The translations under genes and the position numbers were made by a program. From positions 177,795 through 241,794 of the forward strand of contig NZ_OPYI01000001.1 in assembly GCF_900343085.1 (NCBI RefSeq): a stretch of DNA of 64,000 bases. The letters run 5' to 3'. The notes beneath the pieces are model-generated. The model was given only the letters and a program-made list of their open reading frames with translations. It was not told where the DNA came from and made no database searches. Shown here in pieces: positions 1-7,549 of the stretch (positions are counted from its first letter, which is position 1; each line of letters starts with the position of its first letter). The stretch is from Aedoeadaptatus coli. GTDB taxonomy: Bacteria; Bacillota; Clostridia; Tissierellales; Peptoniphilaceae.

Positions 1-629
1 TCCAGCTTGCGAACCAAGTCGTAGCCGCCGAGCATGTTGCTCCATTGGTCGGAGCCGCCTAATTGCAATTGGCAATTGTATTTTCTGTAAAGAATCAAAA
101 AGTCGTAGGACTGCATGAGCATGTAGCCCATTTCAAAGAAAGTGAGCCCTTGTTCCAGGCGGTTGGCGTAGGCATCCAGCTTCAGCATGTGGTTTACGGA
201 AAAATGCACGCCGATGTTGCGCATGAAATCCAGGTAACCGAGGTCCAAAAGCCAGTCCGCATTGTTTGCCACAATGGCCTTGCCGTCGGAGTAGTCGATA
301 AAGTGGGACAGTTGACGTTTGAAGCAGTCGATGTTGTGGTTGATGTCTTCTTTCGTCAGCATTTTACGCATATCGCTGCGGCCGGAGGGGTCGCCGATTA
401 AGGTGGTTCCGCCGCCGAACAGGGTAATGGGCACGTGACCGGCCCGTTGGAAATGTTGAAGAACTTTTACTTGAAGGTAGTGACCTAAAGTAAGGGAATC
501 GGCGGTGGCGTCGAAGCCGATATAAAATGTAATCGGTCCTTCGGCCAAGCGTTCGCGCAATTCTTCCGGGAATGTTACTTGGTCAATGTAACCTCTTCTT
601 TCAAGTAGATCAAATACGTTCTCAGTCAT
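1..629 (-). CDS. tyrS: Tyrosyl-tRNA synthetase, N-terminal part (cut by window edge)
   Basis: Charges tRNA-Tyr with tyrosine in the cytoplasm. The minus-strand translation begins [16 protein letters not shown] and runs open to the left edge, about 209 codons, so the C-terminal half is outside the window. It shows the class I signature region [15 protein letters not shown], in which the HIGH box reads LGHY, then the TyrS stretches [17 protein letters not shown] and QLGGSDQW. The start is the ATG at 629-627, preceded by an AAGGAGG-type ribosome binding site. A T-box leader and a canonical promoter lie directly upstream, so expression should respond to uncharged tRNA-Tyr. Confidence 0.95.
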   Translation of the reverse strand, partial: MTENVFDLLERRGYIDQVTFPEELRERLAEGPITFYIGFDATADSLTLGHYLQVKVLQHFQRAGHVPITLFGGGTTLIGDPSGRSDMRKMLTKEDINHNIDCFKRQLSHFIDYSDGKAIVANNADWLLDLGYLDFMRNIGVHFSVNHMLKLDAYANRLEQGLTFFEMGYMLMQSYDFLILYRKYNCQLQLGGSDQWSNMLGGYDLVRKL

Positions 630-776
630 GATGCCTCCTTTTTTAAGCACAAAAAAAGCTCCTGCGAAAGGGCGTCTTCCAACGCGGTACCACCTTTCTT
701 CGCAAAAAGCCTCGAAAAAATTATCATACTCCAGCGTTGTAATTTTGGTGACGCCATCATCGTATCTATGAATTTG
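630..776 (-). promoter_or_regulatory. T-box leader of tyrS (short form)
   Basis: On the minus strand the T-box core AAAGGTGGTACCGCG (about 697-683) is visible. It can fold as an antiterminator: AAAGG pairs with CCTTT, a TGGTACC bulge follows, and GCGT pairs with ACGC. Its TGGT would pair with the tRNA ACCA end. The competing hairpin just downstream uses CCT/AGG before a run of seven T. Only about 80 nt separate the predicted transcription start from the T-box core, against about 165 nt in the valS leader of this window, so Stem I must be very short. A small stem (about 765-723) with tandem G-A mismatches carries TAC, a tyrosine codon, in its loop at 741-739. The fold is inferred by eye. Confidence 0.85.
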
Positions 777-782
777 TTCTCC

Positions 783-811
783 ATTATATGGTCGTATAAA
801 AACTTTGTCAA
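783..811 (-). promoter_or_regulatory. Sigma-A promoter of tyrS
   Basis: Minus strand: TTGACA at 811-806, a 17-bp spacer, and TATAAT at 788-783. Both boxes match the consensus exactly. Transcription should start near 776 and enter the T-box leader. The divergent acpS-nnrD gene may use the TG-T-TATGAT extended -10 at 841-849, but that match is weaker. Confidence 0.9.
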
Positions 812-865
812 GCAAAAATCGTTTTTTTCTTTTGAAATTGTGTTATGATGAAAAAGAGGTGGCAT

Positions 866-2035
866 ATGATTGGCGTGGATTTGGTTTACATACCGCGAGT
901 AAAAGAAGTAATGAACAGGCGCGGGGATGATTTTCTCGAAAGAGTGTTTTCCCCGGAGGAACGGGCGAATCTGAATTTACGCCCGGAAACCGTGGCCGGC
1001 CGCTTTGCCGCAAAAGAGGCCATGGCCAAGGCCCTGGGCGTGGGCCTGTTTAAAGCGGGATTTAAAAATTTAATCGTGACACAAGACGCGAAGGGCGCCC
1101 TTTGCGGACGCTACAAAAATGACACCTTCGATCTGTCCCTCTCTCACGAAAGAGACTACGCCGTGGCCGTGGCCCGCCTGCGAACGGGCGGTGATCTTTG
1201 CGTATCGAAGGAGGCGGCGAATCTGCTCCCGGTGGTGGATGAAAAAGACCACAAAGGCGCCCGGGGAAAGGCGGCCATCGTCGGCGGAAGCGCGGGCATG
1301 TTCGGCTCCGTGGATCTTTCTTCCTCGGCGGCCTTAAGGGCCGGTTGCGGCCTGAGCTACGCTTACGTTCCCGACGCCATTGCCGACGATTTTTCCCTGC
1401 GCATGCGGGAAGTAATCGTAAAGAAACAGAGCGCTTTAGATGATTTAAAGGACGTGGACGCTTTGGGCATCGGGCCGGGCATGGGCCGCGACACTCGGGC
1501 GCGGGATGCATTTTTAAAAGTATATGCCCTCGGCCTTCCCATGGTAGTGGATGCCGACGGCCTGTACCATTTGGCGGAAGCGAAGCCCGAAGGGGCTGGA
1601 CCGAAAATTTACACGCCCCACGCCGGGGAAATGGCCCGCCTTATCGGTTGGGATGTGTCACGGGTAAACGCCCACCGGGATGATGCCGTAGACGAATGCC
1701 TGGCCCGCTACGGCGGCGTCGTAGTCTTAAAGGGCCACGGAACCATCGTCGCCTCGAAAGAGGAGCGCGTAGTCAACGAAACGGGAAATGCCGGCATGGC
1801 CACGGCGGGTTCCGGCGACGTTTTGACCGGCATCATAACGGCGTTTTTAGCCCAGGGGCTGGATTGTTTTCAAGCGGCGCGCCTCGGGGTATATATACAT
1901 GGATTGGCAGGAGATCTCGCCGCCTTACATAAAAGCAAGTGGGGACTGATCGCTTCGGATTTAATCGACTATTTGCCCGAAGCCTTTCTCCGCCTCGAGG
2001 CCGCGAGAGATCTGTCAGAATTAGAAAGGTTGTGA
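866..2035 (+). CDS. Fusion of holo-ACP synthase (AcpS) and ADP-dependent NAD(P)H-hydrate dehydratase (NnrD)
   Basis: Residues 1 to about 108 are AcpS, which transfers 4'-phosphopantetheine from CoA to acyl carrier protein: IGVDLV with the metal-binding Asp5, and RFAAKEAMAKALG with Glu51. Residues about 120 to 390 are the YjeF C-terminal/NnrD kinase-like domain that repairs damaged NAD(P)H hydrate: GKAAIVGGSAGMFG, ALGIGPGMG, VVDADGL, TPHAGEMARL, KGHGTIV and the catalytic stretch TAGSGDVLTG. No NnrE epimerase domain is present. I chose the ATG at 866 because GAGGTGG sits at the right distance and AcpS proteins begin at this Ile-Gly; an earlier in-frame ATG at 845 has no ribosome binding site. 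The stop lies 3 bp before mazF, so the two are probably cotranscribed. Confidence 0.9.
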   Translation: MIGVDLVYIPRVKEVMNRRGDDFLERVFSPEERANLNLRPETVAGRFAAKEAMAKALGVGLFKAGFKNLIVTQDAKGALCGRYKNDTFDLSLSHERDYAVAVARLRTGGDLCVSKEAANLLPVVDEKDHKGARGKAAIVGGSAGMFGSVDLSSSAALRAGCGLSYAYVPDAIADDFSLRMREVIVKKQSALDDLKDVDALGIGPGMGRDTRARDAFLKVYALGLPMVVDADGLYHLAEAKPEGAGPKIYTPHAGEMARLIGWDVSRVNAHRDDAVDECLARYGGVVVLKGHGTIVASKEERVVNETGNAGMATAGSGDVLTGIITAFLAQGLDCFQAARLGVYIHGLAGDLAALHKSKWGLIASDLIDYLPEAFLRLEAARDLSELERL

Positions 2036-2038
2036 TCT

Positions 2039-2380
2039 ATGGTTATTAAGAGGGGCGATGTGTTTTATGCCGATCTGAGCCCGGTCATCGGTTCGGAGCA
2101 GGGCGGCGTAAGGCCCGTGGTCATTATTCAAAATGACGTGGGCAACAAGTACTCGCCTACGACGATCGTGGCGGCGATCACATCGCAAATGAACAAGACA
2201 AAGCTGCCTACTCACGTGAAGGTGAAGGCTGCGAACAACGATTTGCCGAAAAACTCCGTTATCCTTCTGGAGCAGGTGCGAACTATTGATAAAAAGCGCC
2301 TCAGGGAAAAGATCGGTAAGTTCAGTACGAAAATTATGGACGACGTGGACGAAGCGTTAAAAATCAGCATCGGTCTGTAA
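2039..2380 (+). CDS. mazF: MazF/PemK-family endoribonuclease toxin
   Basis: 113 residues, the normal length for MazF/EndoA (NdoA), an mRNA interferase that cuts single-stranded RNA at short specific sites. The opening [27 protein letters not shown] is the family signature (RGD-x-aromatic, GSEQGG-x-RPV), and [10 protein letters not shown] carries the conserved Thr/Ser patch of the active site. In Bacillus the toxin follows a small antitoxin gene (ndoAI) near alr. Here the preceding gene is acpS-nnrD, ending 3 bp upstream, and no antitoxin-sized frame lies between. A terminator follows at once. Function is well supported; how it is kept in check is unclear. Confidence 0.92.
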   Translation: MVIKRGDVFYADLSPVIGSEQGGVRPVVIIQNDVGNKYSPTTIVAAITSQMNKTKLPTHVKVKAANNDLPKNSVILLEQVRTIDKKRLREKIGKFSTKIMDDVDEALKISIGL

Positions 2381-2390
2381 TACATAGACG

Positions 2391-2418
2391 AGCGCGGGCA
2401 AGCCCCGCGCTTTTGTCG
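2391..2418 (+). terminator. Rho-independent terminator after mazF
   Basis: GCGCGGG and CCCGCGC pair around a short loop and are followed by a T-rich stretch (TTTTGTCGTTTT). It ends the acpS-nnrD/mazF unit. Confidence 0.85.
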
Positions 2419-2424
2419 TTTTCG

Positions 2425-2453
2425 TTGGTCTCGTCGGTGGATTGTTGTATAAT
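2425..2453 (+). promoter_or_regulatory. Promoter of the secreted-protein and wall-polysaccharide operon
   Basis: TTGGTC at 2425-2430, a 17-bp spacer, and a perfect TATAAT at 2448-2453. This is the only clear promoter seen before the chain of closely packed genes that runs to 10679. Confidence 0.75.
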
Positions 2454-2489
2454 AGATAGGATGAAATAAAACACAGAAAGGATGAGATT

Positions 2490-2942
2490 GTGAAACGCAA
2501 TTGGAAAAAAATAAGCGCGGCCTGTGCCCTGGGACTTTTATTGATGGGCGCGGCGGTTCCCGCTTTTGCCAAAGACGACGATCCCTTGGTTTCATTAAGT
2601 TATTTAAACCAAAGGCTTGAAGCCATACAGAACAATCAAAATCAAAAATCGGCGGCTCCTTCCGGTGCGCAGACCCTGGAAGTGGTGGAATTAAAGGCCG
2701 GCGATAAAATCATCGCGGCCCAAGGCGCGGAAATGATCCCGAGAAGCGGGCGGGTGGAAACCATCGCCCAAGAGCTCGGCGGCCTCAGCGACATTACCGC
2801 AGGCGTCGACTTAAAACAAGGGGAACGTGCGCCTCTGAATCACATGCTCATCGCGCCGAGAAGCGACGGTCGGGGCCTTAAAGCCTCCACCAATGCCATC
2901 GTCCTTATGCGGGGCAGCTACCGCGTCGCGAGAGGCATGTAG
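2490..2942 (+). CDS. Conserved secreted protein of unknown function
   Basis: 150 residues with a GTG start behind AAAGGATGAG. A Sec signal peptide is plain: a KRNWKK basic end, the hydrophobic ALGLLLMGAAV core, and an AFA-KD cleavage site near residue 30. The mature part begins DDDPLVSLSYLNQRL; its second half contains GAEMIPRSGR and GLSDITAGVDLKQGERAPLNHMLIAPRSDGRG, phrases I associate with a conserved secreted family of anaerobic Bacillota that has no assigned role. No catalytic motif, membrane anchor or sorting signal follows. It lies first in the polysaccharide operon, 11 bp before the glycosyltransferase, so a cell-envelope role is plausible but unproved. Confidence 0.75.
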   Translation: MKRNWKKISAACALGLLLMGAAVPAFAKDDDPLVSLSYLNQRLEAIQNNQNQKSAAPSGAQTLEVVELKAGDKIIAAQGAEMIPRSGRVETIAQELGGLSDITAGVDLKQGERAPLNHMLIAPRSDGRGLKASTNAIVLMRGSYRVARGM

Positions 2943-2953
2943 CGGAGATGACG

Positions 2954-4081
2954 ATGAAAGTTCTTCATCTTATCAGCGGCGGCGACACCGGCGGGGCGAA
3001 GACGCATATTTACACTTTGCTGAAAGGCCTCGAAGCCCATCATCAGGTGAGCATGGTCTGTTTCTGCCCCGGGCCTTTTCTCGACGGCGCCTTGGATTTG
3101 GGCATTGATGCTCGTCTCGTGGAACAGAAAAACCGCTTCGACATGGGGGCACTGAAAGAAGTGGCCCGCATGATCGAGGAGGAAGGATTCGATTTAATCC
3201 ACTGCCACGGCGCGCGGGCTAATTTTAACGCCCTGTATCTCAGAAAACGCGTGGACGTGCCCATGGTCACCACTTTGCACAGCGACTATTTGCTGGATTT
3301 TAAAGACAATTTTATTAAGGACAAGGTCTTTACGCCCTTGAACAAATACGCCTTAAAGCGATTCGACAACTACATCGCCATTACGGAGCGCTTCAAGACC
3401 ATGTTGGTGAGTCGGGGCTTTCCGGAAGAAGCCATCTTCGTCACCTACAACGGCATCGACATGAAAAAGCCGGAGATCGCCGTGGATAAAGACCGCTTTT
3501 TGGATCGCTACGGCTTGAAAAAATATTCAGACCGCATGCTCTTTGTCATCGCCGCCCGTCTGGACTTAGTGAAAGATCACATGACCCTTTTGCGGGCCGT
3601 GGCCCTGAATAAAGAGGCTTTTAAAGGCGCTCACGTATTAATCGCCGGCAGGGGGCCGGAGCGGGAAAAGCTTATGGCCTATGTGAAAGAAGAAGGCCTG
3701 GAGGATGCGGTCTCTTTCTTAGGTCAAGTATCCGATCCCTTCAGCCTCTATGAAGCCGGAGACGTGAATATGCTTACCTCCGTCTCGGAAAGTTTCCCCT
3801 ACGCCCTTTTGGAAGGGGCTAAGGCAAAAATTCCCTTTATCGCCACGGATGTCGGCGGCATCGGTGAAATGGCCGGGGACTATGGCATGCTCTTTCAGCC
3901 GCAAGACGCTGAGGGCCTTTCCCGAAACATGCTCTATGCCTTAAATCGCCCCGACGAAATGAAGGCGCGAGGCGAGGGTCTGTACCGCTTTGTAAACGAA
4001 CACTTCAGTCAGGAAGCCATGGCCGAAAGCCATTCGGAAATCTATAAAAAAATTCTTCAAAGGAGCCAACATGATCGATAA
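2954..4081 (+). CDS. Glycosyltransferase family 4
   Basis: 375 residues with a GT-B fold. The N-terminal nucleotide-fold opening is MKVLHLISGGDTGGAKTHIYTLLKGL, and the C-terminal sugar-nucleotide half carries FVIAARLDLVKDH, VLIAGRGPEREKL and SESFPYALLEGAKAKIPF with the family E-x7-E pair. It should transfer a hexose from a nucleotide sugar to a lipid-linked glycan on the inner face of the membrane. The ATG at 2954 has GGAG six bases upstream; the in-frame ATG at 2948 almost touches the GGAG, so the later start is preferred. It overlaps the DUF4330 gene by 11 bp. Substrate unknown. Confidence 0.9.
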   Translation: MKVLHLISGGDTGGAKTHIYTLLKGLEAHHQVSMVCFCPGPFLDGALDLGIDARLVEQKNRFDMGALKEVARMIEEEGFDLIHCHGARANFNALYLRKRVDVPMVTTLHSDYLLDFKDNFIKDKVFTPLNKYALKRFDNYIAITERFKTMLVSRGFPEEAIFVTYNGIDMKKPEIAVDKDRFLDRYGLKKYSDRMLFVIAARLDLVKDHMTLLRAVALNKEAFKGAHVLIAGRGPEREKLMAYVKEEGLEDAVSFLGQVSDPFSLYEAGDVNMLTSVSESFPYALLEGAKAKIPFIATDVGGIGEMAGDYGMLFQPQDAEGLSRNMLYALNRPDEMKARGEGLYRFVNEHFSQEAMAESHSEIYKKILQRSQHDR

Positions 4082-4553
4082 AAAAGGAAAACTCTTCGGC
4101 AAGATCAATGTCATCGACTGCCTGTTCTTGCTCATACTCATTGTCGCCGTCATAGGCGGCGTCTCTCGCTTTAAAGATTCCTCCATTGCCGTGGAAAGCA
4201 CGTCCAAGGGACGGATGACCTTCCTCGTGGAGAATGTGCGCACGCCTACGGTGGAAAACATCACCGAAGGTCAGGACCTTTACAGCTACGACAAAGGCAT
4301 TTTTATGGGTAAAATCTCCGGAAAAACCGTGCGTCCCTACGAAGATGCCGTGGAATATGAAGGGCAGTGGGTGAACGCGCCGGTGCCGGACAAATATTCC
4401 GTCTACCTGGACGTGAATGTGGATATTAAGGAATCGGACAAGTCTTACGTCGTCGGCGGCGAAGAAATTCGCGTGGGCAACGAGTATCGCGTCAAGACCA
4501 AGACCTCCGCATTTACGGGCATTTGCGTAGGCATTACTAAAGACGGGAAGTAA
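4071..4553 (+). CDS. DUF4330 family membrane-anchored protein
   Basis: 160 residues. The start MIDKKGKLFGKINVIDCLFLLILIVAVIGGV is typical of DUF4330: a short cytoplasmic segment with the GK(I/L)NxID motif and then one transmembrane helix (about residues 16-34). The rest is predicted to lie outside the membrane and is rich in beta-like stretches. The family is of unknown function and, from general knowledge, recurs in polysaccharide export and assembly loci. AAAGGAGCC precedes the ATG, which lies inside the end of the glycosyltransferase gene, so translation is probably coupled. Two bases separate it from the next gene. Confidence 0.8.
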   Translation: MIDKKGKLFGKINVIDCLFLLILIVAVIGGVSRFKDSSIAVESTSKGRMTFLVENVRTPTVENITEGQDLYSYDKGIFMGKISGKTVRPYEDAVEYEGQWVNAPVPDKYSVYLDVNVDIKESDKSYVVGGEEIRVGNEYRVKTKTSAFTGICVGITKDGK

Positions 4554-4555
4554 TT

Positions 4556-5116
4556 ATGATTCAATCCAGTGTACTGATTCAAGGATTACTTACTGCAGTG
4601 CGGGCATTGGAGAATTGGTATAAACACAGTTTCCTTCACGGTTTTTTTGCGGCCGTGGGCGGCGCGATAAACAGACAGTGGCGGGCATCCGCGACGCGAA
4701 AAATGCTGGACGGGGCCGAGGCAGCCTTCGCCGGCACCTTGTTTTTTCGCATCCTCCGGTTTTTTTACCGCCTGTTCAATACCATCGCTCACTGGGTGCG
4801 CATTCGCCTGACGGGCGCCGTGTCCGGCTCCGTGGGCTTTGACATCGCGGACAGCTACCGCGCTTGGGATTCGGCCTTTAAAACCACGGGCATGATCAGC
4901 GTGGGCTTCGGCTTAAGCGTGTTGATTCTCTCTTTACTGCACCGCAGCCTTTGGGGCATTTCGGGCCTTTTCTTTCTTCTCGCAGGCCTTTTCATGTACA
5001 AAGTCTCAGAGGGCATCGACGAAATCGCCGAAAGCTCCTACGCACTGAAGGGATTTCGGCATCTGTGGCGTCTGCTTTTACACGACAAGGAGGTGGCATC
5101 GTGGAAACGCGCGTAA
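4556..5116 (+). CDS. Membrane protein of unknown function in the polysaccharide operon
   Basis: 186 residues, not recognised with certainty. The N-terminal 100 residues are basic and aromatic (ENWYKHSFLHGFF, FFRILRFFYRLFNTIAHWVRIRL) and may be membrane-associated. Two hydrophobic helices follow (MISVGFGLSVLILSLL and WGISGLFFLLAGLFMY, about residues 112-150). It sits between the DUF4330 gene and the ligase/polymerase and overlaps the latter by 16 bp, so it probably works in the same complex. No catalytic motif is visible. Confidence 0.65.
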   Translation: MIQSSVLIQGLLTAVRALENWYKHSFLHGFFAAVGGAINRQWRASATRKMLDGAEAAFAGTLFFRILRFFYRLFNTIAHWVRIRLTGAVSGSVGFDIADSYRAWDSAFKTTGMISVGFGLSVLILSLLHRSLWGISGLFFLLAGLFMYKVSEGIDEIAESSYALKGFRHLWRLLLHDKEVASWKRA

Positions 5117-6471
5117 AAATCAACCCCCTCCTCCTGCTCGCTCTGGGCTTTGTCGTCGGCGGCGTGGGCCTGAGCATTAAGATTCCCTTCGTGGTCTTGC
5201 TCTTTGCGGGCCTGATCGGGCTCATGGTCTTTTTTGAAAATCCCATGGTCTGCCTCATCGCCACCACCTTCGGTTACGTGTTTTTGCCGGATCTCTTGGT
5301 TCTCATGCTCCTATACGGCACCTTCGGCCTGTATCTGTTCAGAAAATTCTTCAAAAAAGACGATCCCCTCATCGTGGCCGGCCACGAAGTGGTGCCCTAT
5401 ATGTACTTTCTCTTGATGGTAATTCAGACGGCGACCTCCGTCTACCTTATGGGTTCTTTGCGGGATTTGGCCATCCACACGGCGGGCTTTATGTACCTGA
5501 TCTTTTTGATTAACGAAGTAAAGACAGTGGAGCAGCTCCACGGCGTCATCGTCGCCGTAGTCTGTGCGGCGACGCTCCTCGCCCTGGTGGGCATTTACCA
5601 ATACGTCGTCGGCGTGGACATTAAGAAGGAGTGGGTGGACACTAGCTCCAACGGCGCCATCCGCGCCCGGGCCTACTCGGTCTTCGGCAATCCGAATATT
5701 TTCGCCGAGTACCTGGTCATGACCATTCCCCTCTGCGTGGGCCTGTTTTGGTCCACGAAGCGGGACGGCGTGCGGATCTTCTTCTTGCTCCTCTTTGCCG
5801 TGCAGGTCTTGTCTTTATTTATGACCATGTCTCGCGGCGGCTGGCTGGGCCTCGCCGTGGCGGCCATCGTCTTTATTTGCCTCGTGCGAAAAGAGCTCTT
5901 ACTCTTGGCCATCCCCCTGATGGGGGCGGCGGTGTTTGTGGTGCCGGAAAGCATCGTCAATCGCTTTATGACGATTTTTAATTTTGCCGACTCCTCCACC
6001 TCCTATCGCTTCAAGATTTGGGAGATTACCGAGGCGGTGATTCGCGATCACCTCATCGTCGGCCTGGGCCTGGGCCACTTGCCCTTTAAAATGGTCTTCG
6101 AACAATACATTCGCACCATGCCCATTTACCACGCCCACAATACCTTTTTGCAGGTTTTTGCGGAAATGGGCTTGATCGGATTTATCCTGTTCATTATCTT
6201 TATGGTGAGCCTATTCGTCAATTTGGCCCGCTACCCCTTAAAGAGCGAAGACAGATACGTGAAAATCATGGGAGCGGCCCTTTGCGCTTCCTTTGCCGGC
6301 ATGCTTTTTCACGGCATGTTTGAAAACATCTTCTACATGACCAAGATCACCACCACCTTCTGGCTCCTGCTGGCCATTTCCTTCGCCCTGGTACGCATTT
6401 GTAAACGACATCTCTCCGCGGAACAAGGGGAGAAAAGGATGGATTGTTATGGGAAAGAAAGTTTTATTTAG
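5101..6471 (+). CDS. O-antigen ligase/polymerase family membrane protein
   Basis: 456 residues with about ten to twelve transmembrane helices. The long loop between late helices contains FKIWEITEAVIRDHLIVGLGLGHLP and, after it, YHAHNTFLQVFAEMGLIGF, the H-x-x-N/H-N-xxL-Q-E-G region of the Wzy/WaaL (PF04932) family, which joins or polymerises lipid-linked glycans outside the membrane. I set the start at the GTG at 5101 behind AAGGAGGTGGCATC. The frame stays open about 50 codons further upstream, but that part only mirrors the preceding gene in another frame. It overlaps csaB by 23 bp. Confidence 0.88.
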   Translation: METRVKINPLLLLALGFVVGGVGLSIKIPFVVLLFAGLIGLMVFFENPMVCLIATTFGYVFLPDLLVLMLLYGTFGLYLFRKFFKKDDPLIVAGHEVVPYMYFLLMVIQTATSVYLMGSLRDLAIHTAGFMYLIFLINEVKTVEQLHGVIVAVVCAATLLALVGIYQYVVGVDIKKEWVDTSSNGAIRARAYSVFGNPNIFAEYLVMTIPLCVGLFWSTKRDGVRIFFLLLFAVQVLSLFMTMSRGGWLGLAVAAIVFICLVRKELLLLAIPLMGAAVFVVPESIVNRFMTIFNFADSSTSYRFKIWEITEAVIRDHLIVGLGLGHLPFKMVFEQYIRTMPIYHAHNTFLQVFAEMGLIGFILFIIFMVSLFVNLARYPLKSEDRYVKIMGAALCASFAGMLFHGMFENIFYMTKITTTFWLLLAISFALVRICKRHLSAEQGEKRMDCYGKESFI

Positions 6472-7549
6472 CGGCTATTACGGCTTCGATAACAGCGGCG
6501 ATGACGCGATTTTGCACGCCATCGTAGCGGACATCAGGGCCTGTGATCCCACCGTACAATTGAATGTTCTCTCCTACGATCCGCCGAGAACCCGCCGGCT
6601 CTACGGAGTGAACGCCACCCAGCGCTTTCACTACAAATCCGTGAAGAAGGCCCTCATGGGGACGGATCTCTTGATTAGCGGGGGCGGGTCGCTCCTCCAG
6701 GACGAGACCTCTTCCAGGAGTTTGTATTACTACCTGGGCGTCATGGCCCTGGCGAAGCGCATGGGCAAAAAGATCTACGTCTATGCCAATGGCGTCGGGC
6801 CCATTCACAAATCTCTGAACCGAAGACTGACGGCGCGCATTTTAAACAAGGTGGACTACATTACCCTGAGGGATGCGGACAGCGCCAAGGTTCTTGAAGA
6901 CATCGGCGTGAAGGTGCCGCCGGTGGAAGTCACCGCCGATCCCGTCTACGGCATCGAAGGCATCAGCAGGGAAGCGGCGAGAGCGATCCTCAGGGAAGAG
7001 CGCATCGACCCGGACAAGCAATTTCTGGCCATCGCCGTGCGTCAGTGGAAGAAGGCTCCGGCATTGGCATCGAAAATCGCTTACGTCGCCGACCGCGCCC
7101 ACGAAGAATTGGGCCTCGAGATTTTATTTACGCCTCTGCACTATCCGGAAGACAAACATTTCGCCGAGGGAATCAAGGCGAAGATGGTGCACAAGGACCA
7201 CTGCCACGTCTTAAGCGGCAATTACGGCGTGGAAGAAATGGAAGGGATCATCGGCCTGTGCGACCTGTTGATCGGCATGCGCCTTCACGCCTTGATCTAT
7301 GCCGTCACGTCGAAAACGCCGGCGGTGGGCATCGTCTACGACCCGAAAGTAAAGGCTCAACTGGAATCTCTGTCCATCGACGCCGACATTCAGGCCGAGG
7401 GCATGGATGAGAAAAAGCTCCTAAACGCCGTAGTGGCCATGTACCGTAAGCGGAACGAGGAGCGGGTGCGCCTGGAAGCCCAGCACCGGGTGCTCTTGGA
7501 AAAAAGCAGGAGGAATGTGAAGCATGTCTTCGACCTTTTACAATCCTAA
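6449..7549 (+). CDS. csaB: Polysaccharide pyruvyl transferase CsaB
   Basis: 366 residues. CsaB adds a ketal-linked pyruvate from phosphoenolpyruvate to secondary cell-wall polysaccharide, which in Bacillus anthracis makes the docking site for SLH-domain proteins. The start KVLFSGYYGFDNSGDDAIL is the family hallmark; LISGGGSLLQDETSSRS, YANGVGPI, ITLRDADS and IGMRLHALIYA follow in the expected order. The ATG lies within the end of the ligase gene, and the gene overlaps the next by 26 bp. In context it should modify the polymer made by its neighbours. No SLH protein gene lies in this window. Confidence 0.92.
   Translation: MGKKVLFSGYYGFDNSGDDAILHAIVADIRACDPTVQLNVLSYDPPRTRRLYGVNATQRFHYKSVKKALMGTDLLISGGGSLLQDETSSRSLYYYLGVMALAKRMGKKIYVYANGVGPIHKSLNRRLTARILNKVDYITLRDADSAKVLEDIGVKVPPVEVTADPVYGIEGISREAARAILREERIDPDKQFLAIAVRQWKKAPALASKIAYVADRAHEELGLEILFTPLHYPEDKHFAEGIKAKMVHKDHCHVLSGNYGVEEMEGIIGLCDLLIGMRLHALIYAVTSKTPAVGIVYDPKVKAQLESLSIDADIQAEGMDEKKLLNAVVAMYRKRNEERVRLEAQHRVLLEKSRRNVKHVFDLLQS

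Noticed and set aside
4951..5100. Longer N-terminus for the O-antigen-ligase-like gene
   Set aside because: These 50 codons overlap the previous gene and read as a frame-shifted copy of it. The GTG at 5101 has an excellent AAGGAGG site.
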